Assembly: GCA_964519035.1 (NCBI GenBank)
Contig: CAZFKZ010000009.1
Location: 1-49,290, forward strand
Length of the DNA: 49,290 nucleotides
Source: CAJJBL01 sp964519035
GTDB lineage: Bacteria > Pseudomonadota > Alphaproteobacteria > Puniceispirillales > Marisalimonadaceae
Direction of reading: 5' to 3'
In this document: positions 25,488 to 34,280 of the stretch, piece after piece
How the letters are laid out: the number at the start of each line of letters is the position of its first letter
Numbering within the stretch: position 1 is the stretch's first letter
Notes under the pieces: generated by a model
Seen by the model: the letters and a program-made list of their open reading frames with translations, nothing else
Databases searched by the model: none
What the model was told of the DNA's origin: nothing
Position numbers and translations under genes: made by a program

Positions 25488-26714
25488 ATGAACAAGAATA
25501 ATCAGAATTATAAAAAAATAGTCTTAGCCTATTCTGGAGGATTAGACACTTCTGTAATTTTGAAATGGTTGCAAGACACGTATAATTGTGAAGTCGTTAC
25601 ATTTACTGCAGATATAGGTCAAGGCGAGGAAGTGGAGCCTGCTAGAAAAAAAGCAGAACTTCTTGGGGTAAAAGACATTTTTGTTGATGACTTAAAAGAA
25701 GAATTTGTTAAAGACTTTGTCTTTCCAATGTTTAGAGCAAACGCATTATACGAAGGTATATATTTATTAGGGACTTCTATAGCAAGGCCACTAATTGCAA
25801 AAAGACAAATCGAAATTGCTAATCTTACCAATGCAGATGCAGTATCACATGGAGCAACTGGAAAAGGGAATGATCAGGTAAGATTTGAAATTGGTTATTA
25901 TAGTTTAAAACCAGATATAAAAGTAGTTGCACCTTGGAGAGAATGGGATTTATCTAGTCGAACAAATTTAATTGCGTATGCAGAAAAACATCAAATACCT
26001 GTCCCAAAAGATAAAAGAGGTGAAGCCCCCTTCAGTGTCGATGCAAATTTACTCCATGTATCTGCTGAAGGTAAAATATTAGAAGATCCTTGGGTTGAAC
26101 CTGAAGAGTTTATATATTCTCGATCTAAGTCTCCAGTAGATGCTCCTGACAAGGTTACAGAAATTAAACTTGAATTTAAAGATGGAGATCCTGTTGAATT
26201 AAACGGAAAGCCACTGTCCCCTGCTAAATTACTTCATGAGCTAAATATTTTAGGAGGTAACAATGGTATTGGCAGAATTGACCTTGTAGAAAATAGGTTT
26301 GTTGGCATGAAATCAAGAGGTGTTTACGAGACACCAGGAGGTACAATTCTATATTATATGAGAAGAGCTATTGAATCTATTACTTTAGACAAGGGGGCTT
26401 CACATTTAAAAGACGAACTAATGCCAAAATATGCTGAATTAGTTTATAATGGCTTTTGGTTTTCTCCTGAAAGAAAAATGCTTCAAGCTGCAATTGATCA
26501 AAGCCAAAAAAATGTTTCAGGAACTGTAAGAGCAAAATTGTATAAAGGAAACGTAATAATAACAGGTAGAAAATCGAACTATTCTTTATACAGTGAAAGC
26601 TTGGTTACCTTTGAAGAAGGTTCCACTGACTATGATCATTCTGATGCTGAAGGTTTTATCAAATTGAATGCTCTACGATTAAGAGTAAAAAAAATGATTG
26701 AAAACTCAAATTAA
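25488..26714 (+). CDS. argG: Argininosuccinate synthase
   Basis: A 408-aa ATP-dependent ligase joining citrulline and aspartate in arginine synthesis. The PP-loop is LAYSGGLDTSVILKWL near residue 13. SHGATGKGNDQVRFE near 119 and the citrulline/aspartate-binding segments follow at normal spacing. The ATG has a strong AAGGAAG ribosome site. It complements argD and argF elsewhere in the window; argH is not seen. It converges on a small secreted-protein gene with a 6-nt gap. Confidence 0.97.
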   Translation: MNKNNQNYKKIVLAYSGGLDTSVILKWLQDTYNCEVVTFTADIGQGEEVEPARKKAELLGVKDIFVDDLKEEFVKDFVFPMFRANALYEGIYLLGTSIARPLIAKRQIEIANLTNADAVSHGATGKGNDQVRFEIGYYSLKPDIKVVAPWREWDLSSRTNLIAYAEKHQIPVPKDKRGEAPFSVDANLLHVSAEGKILEDPWVEPEEFIYSRSKSPVDAPDKVTEIKLEFKDGDPVELNGKPLSPAKLLHELNILGGNNGIGRIDLVENRFVGMKSRGVYETPGGTILYYMRRAIESITLDKGASHLKDELMPKYAELVYNGFWFSPERKMLQAAIDQSQKNVSGTVRAKLYKGNVIITGRKSNYSLYSESLVTFEEGSTDYDHSDAEGFIKLNALRLRVKKMIENSN

Positions 26715-26720
26715 TTTAAA

Positions 26721-26948
26721 TTATTTTATACAAATTGGGCCTATAGATCCATCTTTGGAAACTTGTTTTAAAAAAATTTTTCCATTTTGAGCAAGGGCAT
26801 AAGTATTTTTTAATTTACCAGTAGAGCATTCTACAGGTGTAACAAATTCATACTTAAATTCACCGCTTTTAGATGCTTCTTGAAGAAAATTCTTAACTTC
26901 AGTTTGTTCTAAAGCCAAAATGGAATAGATTGCAATAAAAAAAATCAT
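26721..26948 (-). CDS. Small exported protein of unknown family, 75 aa
   Basis: Not recognised. The ATG at 26948 has AAAGGA about 8 nt upstream, which supports real translation. Residues 1-13 (MIFFIAIYSILAL) form a short hydrophobic signal sequence. The mature ~60 residues contain two cysteines, C41 and C73, able to form one disulfide in the periplasm, consistent with DsbB being present. The pattern GKIFLKQVSKDGSIGPICIK at the C terminus is beta-rich. It is convergent with argG and divergent from the PIG3-like oxidoreductase gene. Confidence 0.65.
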   Translation of the reverse strand: MIFFIAIYSILALEQTEVKNFLQEASKSGEFKYEFVTPVECSTGKLKNTYALAQNGKIFLKQVSKDGSIGPICIK

Positions 26949-27043
26949 TATAATATCCTTTTAATTTTTTATACTATTCTAAAATTAGATGGCTATAGTA
27001 TGACAAATCTAGACATAATTTAGGCATCCTCAAAATTAAATTA

Positions 27044-27068
27044 CAGGAGAACAAATGACAAATAATAA
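27044..27068 (+). repeat. Translation-start leader shared with acs (copy 1)
   Basis: CAGGAGAACAA followed directly by ATGACAAATAATAA. The same 11-nt ribosome site and 14-nt start segment recur at 45583-45609, there with TT between them. Confidence 0.6.
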
Positions 27069-28065
27069 CTTTCTTATACCCCAACAAATGCAAGCCATTG
27101 AAATCAAGGAGTACGGTGGACCTGAACAATTAAAAGAATGTCTTAGACCAACTCCTAAACTAGAAAATAACCAAATCTTAATTAAAGTTTCTTATGCAGG
27201 AGTAAATAGGCCAGATTTATTGCAAAGAAAAGGTAATTATAAAGTCCCAGCATCCGCATCTAATCTTCCTGGACTAGAAGTTTCAGGAATAGTTGTTGAT
27301 AAAAATAATTCTAAATCTAGATGGAATTTAGGAGATAAAGTATGTGCGCTATGTCATGGCGGTGGATATGCCGAATATGTAGCTGTAGATGAAGGTCATT
27401 GCATGCCTATACCTAAAGGATATTCAATGCAAGAGGCCGCCTGTATACCTGAGACCTTTATTACAGTTTGGAGTAATTTATTTATTCGAGGAAAATTAAA
27501 TAAAAATGAAAGTGTACTTATACATGGCGGCGCAAGTGGTATTGGAACAACAGCTATCCAACTCGCAAAAAATTTTGGTTCAAAAGTATATGCAACAGCT
27601 GGAACGAAAGACAAATGTTTTGCTGCTGAAAATTTAGGTGCGGCTAAATGTATAAACTATAAAGATATTAGTTTTGAAGATGAAATAAATGACCTAACTT
27701 CAGGTAAAGGTGTTGATGTTATATTGGATATGGTATCAGGCGTGTATATGAATAGAAATTTGAAATGTTTAAATTCAGACGGTAGGTTAGTGATTATTGC
27801 TGTACAAGGTGGAATTAAAGATGAAATTAATTTTGCTAACATTATGATTAAAAGACAAACTATTACTGGATCCACATTACGGCCACAATCATCACAAGCA
27901 AAGTCTGAGTATGTAAAAAGCCTAATTGAAGGAGCTTGGGAATGGTTAGAAGATGGTAAAATCAAACCAGTGATTCAAAAAGAATTTAGTTTAGTTGAAG
28001 CTAGTGAGGCTCATACTTCTTTAGAAGCTGGAAATCATATTGGTAAGTTTATAATGAAGGTTTAA
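27055..28065 (+). CDS. Zinc-independent medium-chain oxidoreductase, PIG3/quinone-oxidoreductase type
   Basis: A 336-aa NAD(P)H-dependent MDR protein. The PIG3-type N-terminal motif is GVNRPDLLQRKGNY near residue 59, and the nucleotide-binding motif is HGGASGIGTTAIQLAK near 157. The structural-zinc cysteine cluster of alcohol dehydrogenases is absent. PIG3-like enzymes reduce quinones; others in the family reduce enoyl groups. It has a strong AGGAG ribosome site. It converges on prpE (7 nt), so it is next to but not in the propionate operon; a role as an acryloyl-CoA reductase is tempting by position but the sequence is not of the AcuI/YhdH type. Confidence 0.88.
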   Translation: MTNNNFLIPQQMQAIEIKEYGGPEQLKECLRPTPKLENNQILIKVSYAGVNRPDLLQRKGNYKVPASASNLPGLEVSGIVVDKNNSKSRWNLGDKVCALCHGGGYAEYVAVDEGHCMPIPKGYSMQEAACIPETFITVWSNLFIRGKLNKNESVLIHGGASGIGTTAIQLAKNFGSKVYATAGTKDKCFAAENLGAAKCINYKDISFEDEINDLTSGKGVDVILDMVSGVYMNRNLKCLNSDGRLVIIAVQGGIKDEINFANIMIKRQTITGSTLRPQSSQAKSEYVKSLIEGAWEWLEDGKIKPVIQKEFSLVEASEAHTSLEAGNHIGKFIMKV

Positions 28066-28072
28066 ACAATAT

Positions 28073-29959
28073 TTAGTAACCAAGAGGTTTTATTGCTTTT
28101 TTAATTTCGTCAAATACCAATGGGTTATCAACTGTTGCAGGCATTTTCCAATCAACTTTATCAGCTATATTTCTAATTGTAGCTCTTAAAATTTTTCCTG
28201 ATCTTGTTTTGGGAAGAGCAGATACAACTGCCACTGATTTAAATGCCGCCACTGGTCCTATTTCATTTCTTACAAGTTCTATAACTTCTTCACAGACCTC
28301 TTCATATGATTTACTACAACCTTTATTTAAACAAATTAATCCTAAAGGTACCTGACCTTTTAATCTATCGTAAACACCCACAACTGCACATTCAGCGACA
28401 TCTTGATGATTTGATAAAGCCTCTTCCATGGCTCCTGTCGATAACCTGTGACCAGCAACATTAATGACATCGTCGGTCCTAGCCATAATATACAAATATC
28501 CATCTTCATCTTTGTATCCAGCATCACCAGTTTCATAATATCCTGGGAATTTTGATAAATAAGAATATATGTAACGATCATCTGCATTCCAAAGTGTTGG
28601 AAGTGATGCTGGAGGCAATGGTAATTTAATCGCTATAGCACCCAAACTTCCTGATTTAACCTGCTTACCTTCTTCTGATAAAATTTGTACATCATATCCA
28701 GGCATGGCTAATGATGGTGATCCAGTTTTAATTGGAAGGCGCTCAATGCCAAGAGGGCTTGCAGCAATAGACCATCCAGTTTCTGTTTGCCACCAATGAT
28801 CAATAACTGGAATACTTAACTTATTTTCCAGCCACAAAACAGTATCAGGATCAGCTCTTTCTCCAGCAAGAAATAACGATTTAAGGGAGCTTAAATCATA
28901 ATTTTTTATAAGAAGACCCTCTGGATCCTCCCTTTTTACAGCTCTTAAAGCAGTAGGAGCAGTAAATAGAACTTTAACTTTATATTCTGAAATTATTCTC
29001 CAAAAAGTTCCAGCATCTGGAGTTCCAACTGGTTTTCCTTCAAATAAAACCGTAGTACATCCATGAAATAAAGGTGCATAAACAATATACGAGTGACCTA
29101 CAACCCAACCTATATCAGACGCAGCCCAATAAACATCACCTGGGTCTACATCATATATATTTTTCATTGACCACTTTAGAGATACGGCATGTCCTCCGTT
29201 ATCTCTTACAACTCCTTTGGGTTCACCAGTAGTGCCAGAAGTATACAAAATATATAACGGATCATTGGCATTTACATCAACTGGGTCTGCCAAGTTAACA
29301 CCTGAAATTGCATCATTCCAATCTAAATCTTGATTTGGGTCAAGTTCAACATTTAATGCCTCACGTTGAAACACAATACATTTATTAACCTTATGTTTGG
29401 CAATTGCTAAAGCCCTATTTAAAAGAGGTTTATATTCAATTATTTTATTTGCTTCATGACCGCAAGAAGCAGATACTATAATTTTTGGTTTGCAATCATC
29501 AATACGGACTGCCAACTCATTTGAAGCAAAACCTCCAAACACAACTGAATGAATAGCTCCAATTCTAGAACAAGCTAGCATAGCCACAACAGCTTCCGGT
29601 ATCATAGGCATATATAAAATTACACGATCACTTTTTTTAACACCTTGTTTTTTTAATGCTCCAGCAAATTCTGAAACTTTATAAAGCAATTCTGAATATG
29701 ATATTTTTTGTTTTTTATTAGTGACTGGGCTGTCATATATTATTGCAACCTGCTCACCCCTTCCATCGATGACGTGTCTGTCTACGGCATTAAAACAAGT
29801 GTTCAGAACTCCGTCTGAGAACCATTTGTAGAATGGTTTATTATTATCATCTAATATATTTGTAGGTTTATTTACCCAAAAAATATCATTAGTTTGGTTT
29901 TTCCAAAATTTTAAAGGTATTAATTTCCAACTTTCGTATATATCTTTATAATTAGCCAT
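28073..29959 (-). CDS. prpE: Propionyl-CoA synthetase (propionate--CoA ligase)
   Basis: A 628-aa AMP-forming acyl-CoA synthetase that activates propionate. The adenylate P-loop is YTSGTTGEPKG near residue 236, with WWQTETGWS near 388. The catalytic and acetylation-controlled lysine is K589 (TRSGKILR). The sequence resembles PrpE more than Acs: the N terminus is shorter and the P-loop is followed by VVRDNGGHAV. As the last gene of the pccB-pccA-mutase-prpE operon it feeds propionyl-CoA into the pathway. Lysine acetylation control is family knowledge, not shown here. Confidence 0.92.
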   Translation of the reverse strand: MANYKDIYESWKLIPLKFWKNQTNDIFWVNKPTNILDDNNKPFYKWFSDGVLNTCFNAVDRHVIDGRGEQVAIIYDSPVTNKKQKISYSELLYKVSEFAGALKKQGVKKSDRVILYMPMIPEAVVAMLACSRIGAIHSVVFGGFASNELAVRIDDCKPKIIVSASCGHEANKIIEYKPLLNRALAIAKHKVNKCIVFQREALNVELDPNQDLDWNDAISGVNLADPVDVNANDPLYILYTSGTTGEPKGVVRDNGGHAVSLKWSMKNIYDVDPGDVYWAASDIGWVVGHSYIVYAPLFHGCTTVLFEGKPVGTPDAGTFWRIISEYKVKVLFTAPTALRAVKREDPEGLLIKNYDLSSLKSLFLAGERADPDTVLWLENKLSIPVIDHWWQTETGWSIAASPLGIERLPIKTGSPSLAMPGYDVQILSEEGKQVKSGSLGAIAIKLPLPPASLPTLWNADDRYIYSYLSKFPGYYETGDAGYKDEDGYLYIMARTDDVINVAGHRLSTGAMEEALSNHQDVAECAVVGVYDRLKGQVPLGLICLNKGCSKSYEEVCEEVIELVRNEIGPVAAFKSVAVVSALPKTRSGKILRATIRNIADKVDWKMPATVDNPLVFDEIKKAIKPLGY

Positions 29960-29980
29960 TTTTTTCCTGAAAACGAAAGT

Positions 29981-32161
29981 TTAATTGTTAGTTCTGGAAT
30001 TTCTATAATTATGCATTCTCATCAATTGATCAGAAGCTTTGTTAATAGTAGTAGAAGCCGCATCAGGGATAGCTGTCCCTGGTCCAAAAATTGCTGCTAC
30101 TCCGGCATTATATAAAAAATCATAGTCTTGTGCGGGTATTACCCCTCCACATACGACAAGAATATCTTCGGCACCTTGTTTGTGTAATTCATCTATTAAT
30201 TCTGGAATTAAAGTCTTGTGCCCAGCTGCGAGAGATGAAACACCAATAATATGAACATCTGATTTTATAGCCATTCTAACTGCTTCAGATGGAGTTTGAA
30301 ACAAAGTTCCAATTTCAACATCAAAGCCGATATCTATAAAAGCGGATGCTATTACTTTTGCCCCTCTATCATGTCCATCTTGTCCTATTTTAGCCATAAA
30401 AATTTTTGGATTGACGCCAGATATGTTTCTAAACTTTGATAAAGCTTGATCTACTTTTACAAAATCTTCTTTCTTCAAATATGTATTTTTGTAAATATCA
30501 CGGACAATTTCTTGTTTCACGCCATAACGACCATAAACCTCCTCAAGTGCATAAGATACTTCTCCAACTGTAGCTCTAGCTCTCATAGCAATTATAGCAA
30601 GTTCAAGTAAGTTTCCAGAGCTTTCTCTCGCTGCCTTTTTAATGTTTTCAAGAGCGTCTTCAACAGTTTTGAAATTTCTTTTTTCTTTAATTTTCTTTAA
30701 TTTATTAATTTGTTCTTCTCTAACTGCATTATTATCAATATCAAGTATCTCAACTTTATCTTGATAATCAGATTTAAATTTATTGACACCAACAATCACC
30801 TGTTCTCCAGAATCAACTTTTGCTTGACGTTTAGTCGCTGATTTTTCTATTTCAGATTTTGGAAAACCTTTTATTACAGCAACAGTCATTCCTCCCATTG
30901 ATTCAATGTTTTCAATAAGATCATTTGCTTTTTCTATAATTTCTTTTGTCATACTTTCTACAAAATAGCTTCCTGCTAAAGGATCTACTGTATCCGTAAT
31001 ACCAGTTTCATGTTGTAGAATTAATTGAGTGTTTCTTGCTATCTTGGCAGAGAATTCAGTTGGCAAACCAATAGCTTCATCAAATGAGTTTGTATGTAAA
31101 GACTGAGTTCCACCCAAAGTAGCAGCAAGCGCTTCAATAGTAGTTCTAATTATATTATTATATGGATCTTGTTCTTGAAGACTAGCTCCAGAAGTTTGAC
31201 AATGAGTTCTAAGCATTTGAGATTTTTTATTTTTACAGTCAAATAGTTTTGTTATCCAGACTGACCATAAATATCTAGCCGCCCTTAATTTTGCCGCTTC
31301 CATAAAAAAATTCATTCCAATAGCAAAAAAGAAAGATAACCTAGGGGCAAATTCATCAACTAATAATCCTTGTTTAGACGCTGCTCTTACATACTCTAAT
31401 CCGTCAGCTATTGTAAAAGCTAACTCTTGAACTAAGGTAGCTCCAGCTTCTTGCATATGATAACCTGAAATAGAAATGGAATTAAATTTAGGCATTTTCT
31501 TAGATGTAAAATCAATAATATCTGAAACAATTCTCATTGATGGTTCAGGGGGATAAATATAAGTATTTCTAACCATGAATTCTTTTAATATATCATTTTG
31601 TATCGTTCCACTAAGTTTTTCACTACTCACACCTTGCTCCTCAGCAGCTACAATATAACCTGCTAAAACGGGAAGCACTGCACCATTCATAGTCATAGAT
31701 ACAGACATCTCATTAAGTGGAATTCCATCGAATAGAATTTTCATATCTTCGACACTATCTATAGCAACACCTGCTTTACCTACGTCGCCATGAACCCTTT
31801 CATGATCAGAGTCATAACCTCTATGAGTAGCTAGATCAAAAGCAACAGAGAGACCTTTTTGCCCCGAAGCTAGATTTTTTTTATAAAACTCATTAGATTC
31901 GGATGCTGTTGAAAATCCAGCATATTGCCTTATTGTCCAAGGCCTACCTGTATACATTGTAGCTTTAGGGCCTCTTAGAAAAGGTTCTTCACCAGGTAAT
32001 GTATTTAAATGTTTTACCTCTTCTATATCTAAAGAAGTATATAAAGGTTTTATTTGAATACCTTCAGATGTTTCAACAACTACACCATCAAAGTTTTTTT
32101 GCTTCAATTCATTTAAAGCATTTTTTTTCCAATTTTCTAAATTAATTTTTTTAGCAATCAT
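29981..32161 (-). CDS. scpA: Methylmalonyl-CoA mutase, B12-dependent
   Basis: A 726-aa single-chain mutase converting (R)-methylmalonyl-CoA to succinyl-CoA. The N-terminal TIM barrel holds GRPWTIRQYAGF near residue 72. The C-terminal cobalamin domain has DGHDRG, with H597 as the lower cobalt ligand, followed by GVSSLAAGH. It is complete, with no separate small subunit needed. No meaB/argK chaperone gene is adjacent. The gene lies 23 nt downstream of pccA and 21 nt upstream of prpE. Confidence 0.97.
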   Translation of the reverse strand: MIAKKINLENWKKNALNELKQKNFDGVVVETSEGIQIKPLYTSLDIEEVKHLNTLPGEEPFLRGPKATMYTGRPWTIRQYAGFSTASESNEFYKKNLASGQKGLSVAFDLATHRGYDSDHERVHGDVGKAGVAIDSVEDMKILFDGIPLNEMSVSMTMNGAVLPVLAGYIVAAEEQGVSSEKLSGTIQNDILKEFMVRNTYIYPPEPSMRIVSDIIDFTSKKMPKFNSISISGYHMQEAGATLVQELAFTIADGLEYVRAASKQGLLVDEFAPRLSFFFAIGMNFFMEAAKLRAARYLWSVWITKLFDCKNKKSQMLRTHCQTSGASLQEQDPYNNIIRTTIEALAATLGGTQSLHTNSFDEAIGLPTEFSAKIARNTQLILQHETGITDTVDPLAGSYFVESMTKEIIEKANDLIENIESMGGMTVAVIKGFPKSEIEKSATKRQAKVDSGEQVIVGVNKFKSDYQDKVEILDIDNNAVREEQINKLKKIKEKRNFKTVEDALENIKKAARESSGNLLELAIIAMRARATVGEVSYALEEVYGRYGVKQEIVRDIYKNTYLKKEDFVKVDQALSKFRNISGVNPKIFMAKIGQDGHDRGAKVIASAFIDIGFDVEIGTLFQTPSEAVRMAIKSDVHIIGVSSLAAGHKTLIPELIDELHKQGAEDILVVCGGVIPAQDYDFLYNAGVAAIFGPGTAIPDAASTTINKASDQLMRMHNYRNSRTNN

Positions 32162-32184
32162 TTCAATCCCATAAAATTAAGTTA

Positions 32185-34263
32185 TTATTTTTCAAATATA
32201 AATTCCATTATCGTTTGGTCTACAGACAAAGTGTCACCTTCGATAAAATTTATAGATTTAATAGTACATTTTTTTTGAGCAACTAATGTATTTTCCATCT
32301 TCATTGCTTCAATTACACATAAAGTTTGCCCTTCTTCGACAATTTCTTGTTCTTCAACCATAACCTTTAAAAGTTTACCTGGCATAGGACACAAAAGTAA
32401 ATTTGATTTATCTATAATTTTAATGGGTTTCATATATTTAGACAAATCAGCAATATGTTTTGGAAGAACCAAAGCCTCTATGTTTACACCTCTATAATTA
32501 AGCTCTATGGAAGGATTAATATATTTAATTCTGTAATTTATTTTATTAGACAACATTATACTTACATCATTGTCATTGAACATTTCTAAGTAGGAAGCAA
32601 CTAGTTTATTAGAATAATCTTTTTTAATATCAACTTTTATATAACCTTTTTTCATCCCCTTTATTTCTTTCAATGGAAGAGGTTTAACGTAAAATTCAAC
32701 GTTGTTTTTAGACGGTTGTTTAATTTTAAAGTTATATGTATTTTTTACTGTACTATTAAGCTTGTTTTGTATTTGGACTTGCCAATCCAAAGAGAATCCC
32801 TCGTCAAAATAAAAATCTTTACGGATCTCACTTAAGTGAAACACTAAGAAAAGTGAAGAGAAAATCCAATTTTCATTTTCATTAGCTGACAAACCTTTAA
32901 AGCCATTTGGATACTCATCTTCTATAAACGAAGTTGTCAAATCACCTGATTTAAATCTTTGGCTCCCTATAATAGACGATAAAAAAGGTATATTGTTATC
33001 TATACCTTCAAGTAAAAATTTATCTAAAGCTGATTCCATTCGATTAATTGAAATTTCTCGTGTTTTACCCCAAGTACACAACTTTGCTATCATTGGATCA
33101 TAAAAAATAGATACTTCGTCACCTTCTTTAACTCCAGTATCATTTCTAGTAACTGTACCATCATCATGTTTTTTTTCTAATGGTGGATTATATTTAGTCA
33201 ACCTTCCAATTGATGGTAAAAATCCTTTGTATGGATTTTCTGCGTATATCCGACTTTCAATGGCTGAACCATTTAATTGAATATCTTCTTGAGTCAATTC
33301 TAATTTTTGACCGTAAGCAATCTTAATCATTTCTTCAACTAAATCTAAACCAGTTATTAGTTCTGTAACAGGGTGCTCAACTTGAAGACGAGTATTCATT
33401 TCTAAAAAATAAAAATTTTTATTTTTATCAACAATAAACTCAACAGTGCCAGCACTAGAATAATTTACAATCTCAGACAATTTTATAGCTTGTTGACCCA
33501 TAGCTTTTCTAGTTTTTTCATCTAGAAAAGGTGAAGGCGCCTCTTCAATAACTTTTTGATTTCTCCTTTGAATAGAACATTCTCTTTCACCTAAATAAAT
33601 TGTATTTCCATAGTTGTCGGCCAGCACTTGGATTTCTATATGTCTTGGCTCAGTAATAAATTTTTCAATAAAAACTCGTTTATCACCAAAACTATTAATT
33701 GCTTCGCTTGTGGCTCTTTCAAAACTATCAGCAACTTGGTCTGTTGAAAATGCAATCCTCATCCCTTTTCCACCACCACCAGCACTTGCCTTAATCATTA
33801 CTGGATAACCTATATCATCTGCAATTTTAATAGCCTTTTCTTTATTTTCTATTACACCAATATATCCTGGGACTGTGTTAACTCCAGCTGATTTTGCTAT
33901 TTTTTTTGATTCGATTTTATCACCCATTGAAGCAATAGCTGACTTTGAAGGCCCAATAAAAACTATACCTGCCTTTTCTAAGGCATCAGCAAAATTAGAA
34001 TTTTCTGATAAAAAACCATAACCAGGATGTAATGCTTCACATTTTTGATCTAAACAGGCTTGTATAATAAATTCTGATTTTAAATAGCTTTCATTTGCCG
34101 GTGATGGCCCTAAATAAACTGCTTCATCAGCCATACGTACATGTTCAGCAGATCTATCTGCATCTGAGTATACTGCCACAGTTTGTATATTCATTTTTTT
34201 TGCAGTTTTTATAATTCTACATGCAATTTCACCACGATTAGCTATGAGTATCTTTTTGAACAT
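32185..34263 (-). CDS. pccA: Propionyl-CoA carboxylase, biotin-containing alpha subunit
   Basis: A 692-aa fusion of biotin carboxylase, BT domain and biotin carboxyl carrier. Biotin carboxylase occupies about 1-450 (KILIANRGEIACRI, the Gly-rich SAGGGGKGMRIA, HPVTELITGLDLVEE). The BT linker domain is about 480-620. The carrier domain biotin lysine is K655 in EAMKMENTL, at the usual 37 residues from the end. Together with PccB it carboxylates propionyl-CoA. It is 17 nt downstream of pccB. Confidence 0.96.
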   Translation of the reverse strand: MFKKILIANRGEIACRIIKTAKKMNIQTVAVYSDADRSAEHVRMADEAVYLGPSPANESYLKSEFIIQACLDQKCEALHPGYGFLSENSNFADALEKAGIVFIGPSKSAIASMGDKIESKKIAKSAGVNTVPGYIGVIENKEKAIKIADDIGYPVMIKASAGGGGKGMRIAFSTDQVADSFERATSEAINSFGDKRVFIEKFITEPRHIEIQVLADNYGNTIYLGERECSIQRRNQKVIEEAPSPFLDEKTRKAMGQQAIKLSEIVNYSSAGTVEFIVDKNKNFYFLEMNTRLQVEHPVTELITGLDLVEEMIKIAYGQKLELTQEDIQLNGSAIESRIYAENPYKGFLPSIGRLTKYNPPLEKKHDDGTVTRNDTGVKEGDEVSIFYDPMIAKLCTWGKTREISINRMESALDKFLLEGIDNNIPFLSSIIGSQRFKSGDLTTSFIEDEYPNGFKGLSANENENWIFSSLFLVFHLSEIRKDFYFDEGFSLDWQVQIQNKLNSTVKNTYNFKIKQPSKNNVEFYVKPLPLKEIKGMKKGYIKVDIKKDYSNKLVASYLEMFNDNDVSIMLSNKINYRIKYINPSIELNYRGVNIEALVLPKHIADLSKYMKPIKIIDKSNLLLCPMPGKLLKVMVEEQEIVEEGQTLCVIEAMKMENTLVAQKKCTIKSINFIEGDTLSVDQTIMEFIFEK

Positions 34264-34280
34264 ATTTAACTTCTTTTTTA

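Noticed and set aside
27657..27965. 102-aa minus-strand frame inside the PIG3-like gene
   Set aside because: Antisense to conserved coding sequence and without start signals.
27055..28065. Calling the MDR protein AcuI (acryloyl-CoA reductase)
   Set aside because: The N-terminal GVNRPDLLQRKG motif and the overall pattern are PIG3/quinone-oxidoreductase-like, not AcuI/YhdH-like; only the position suggests it.
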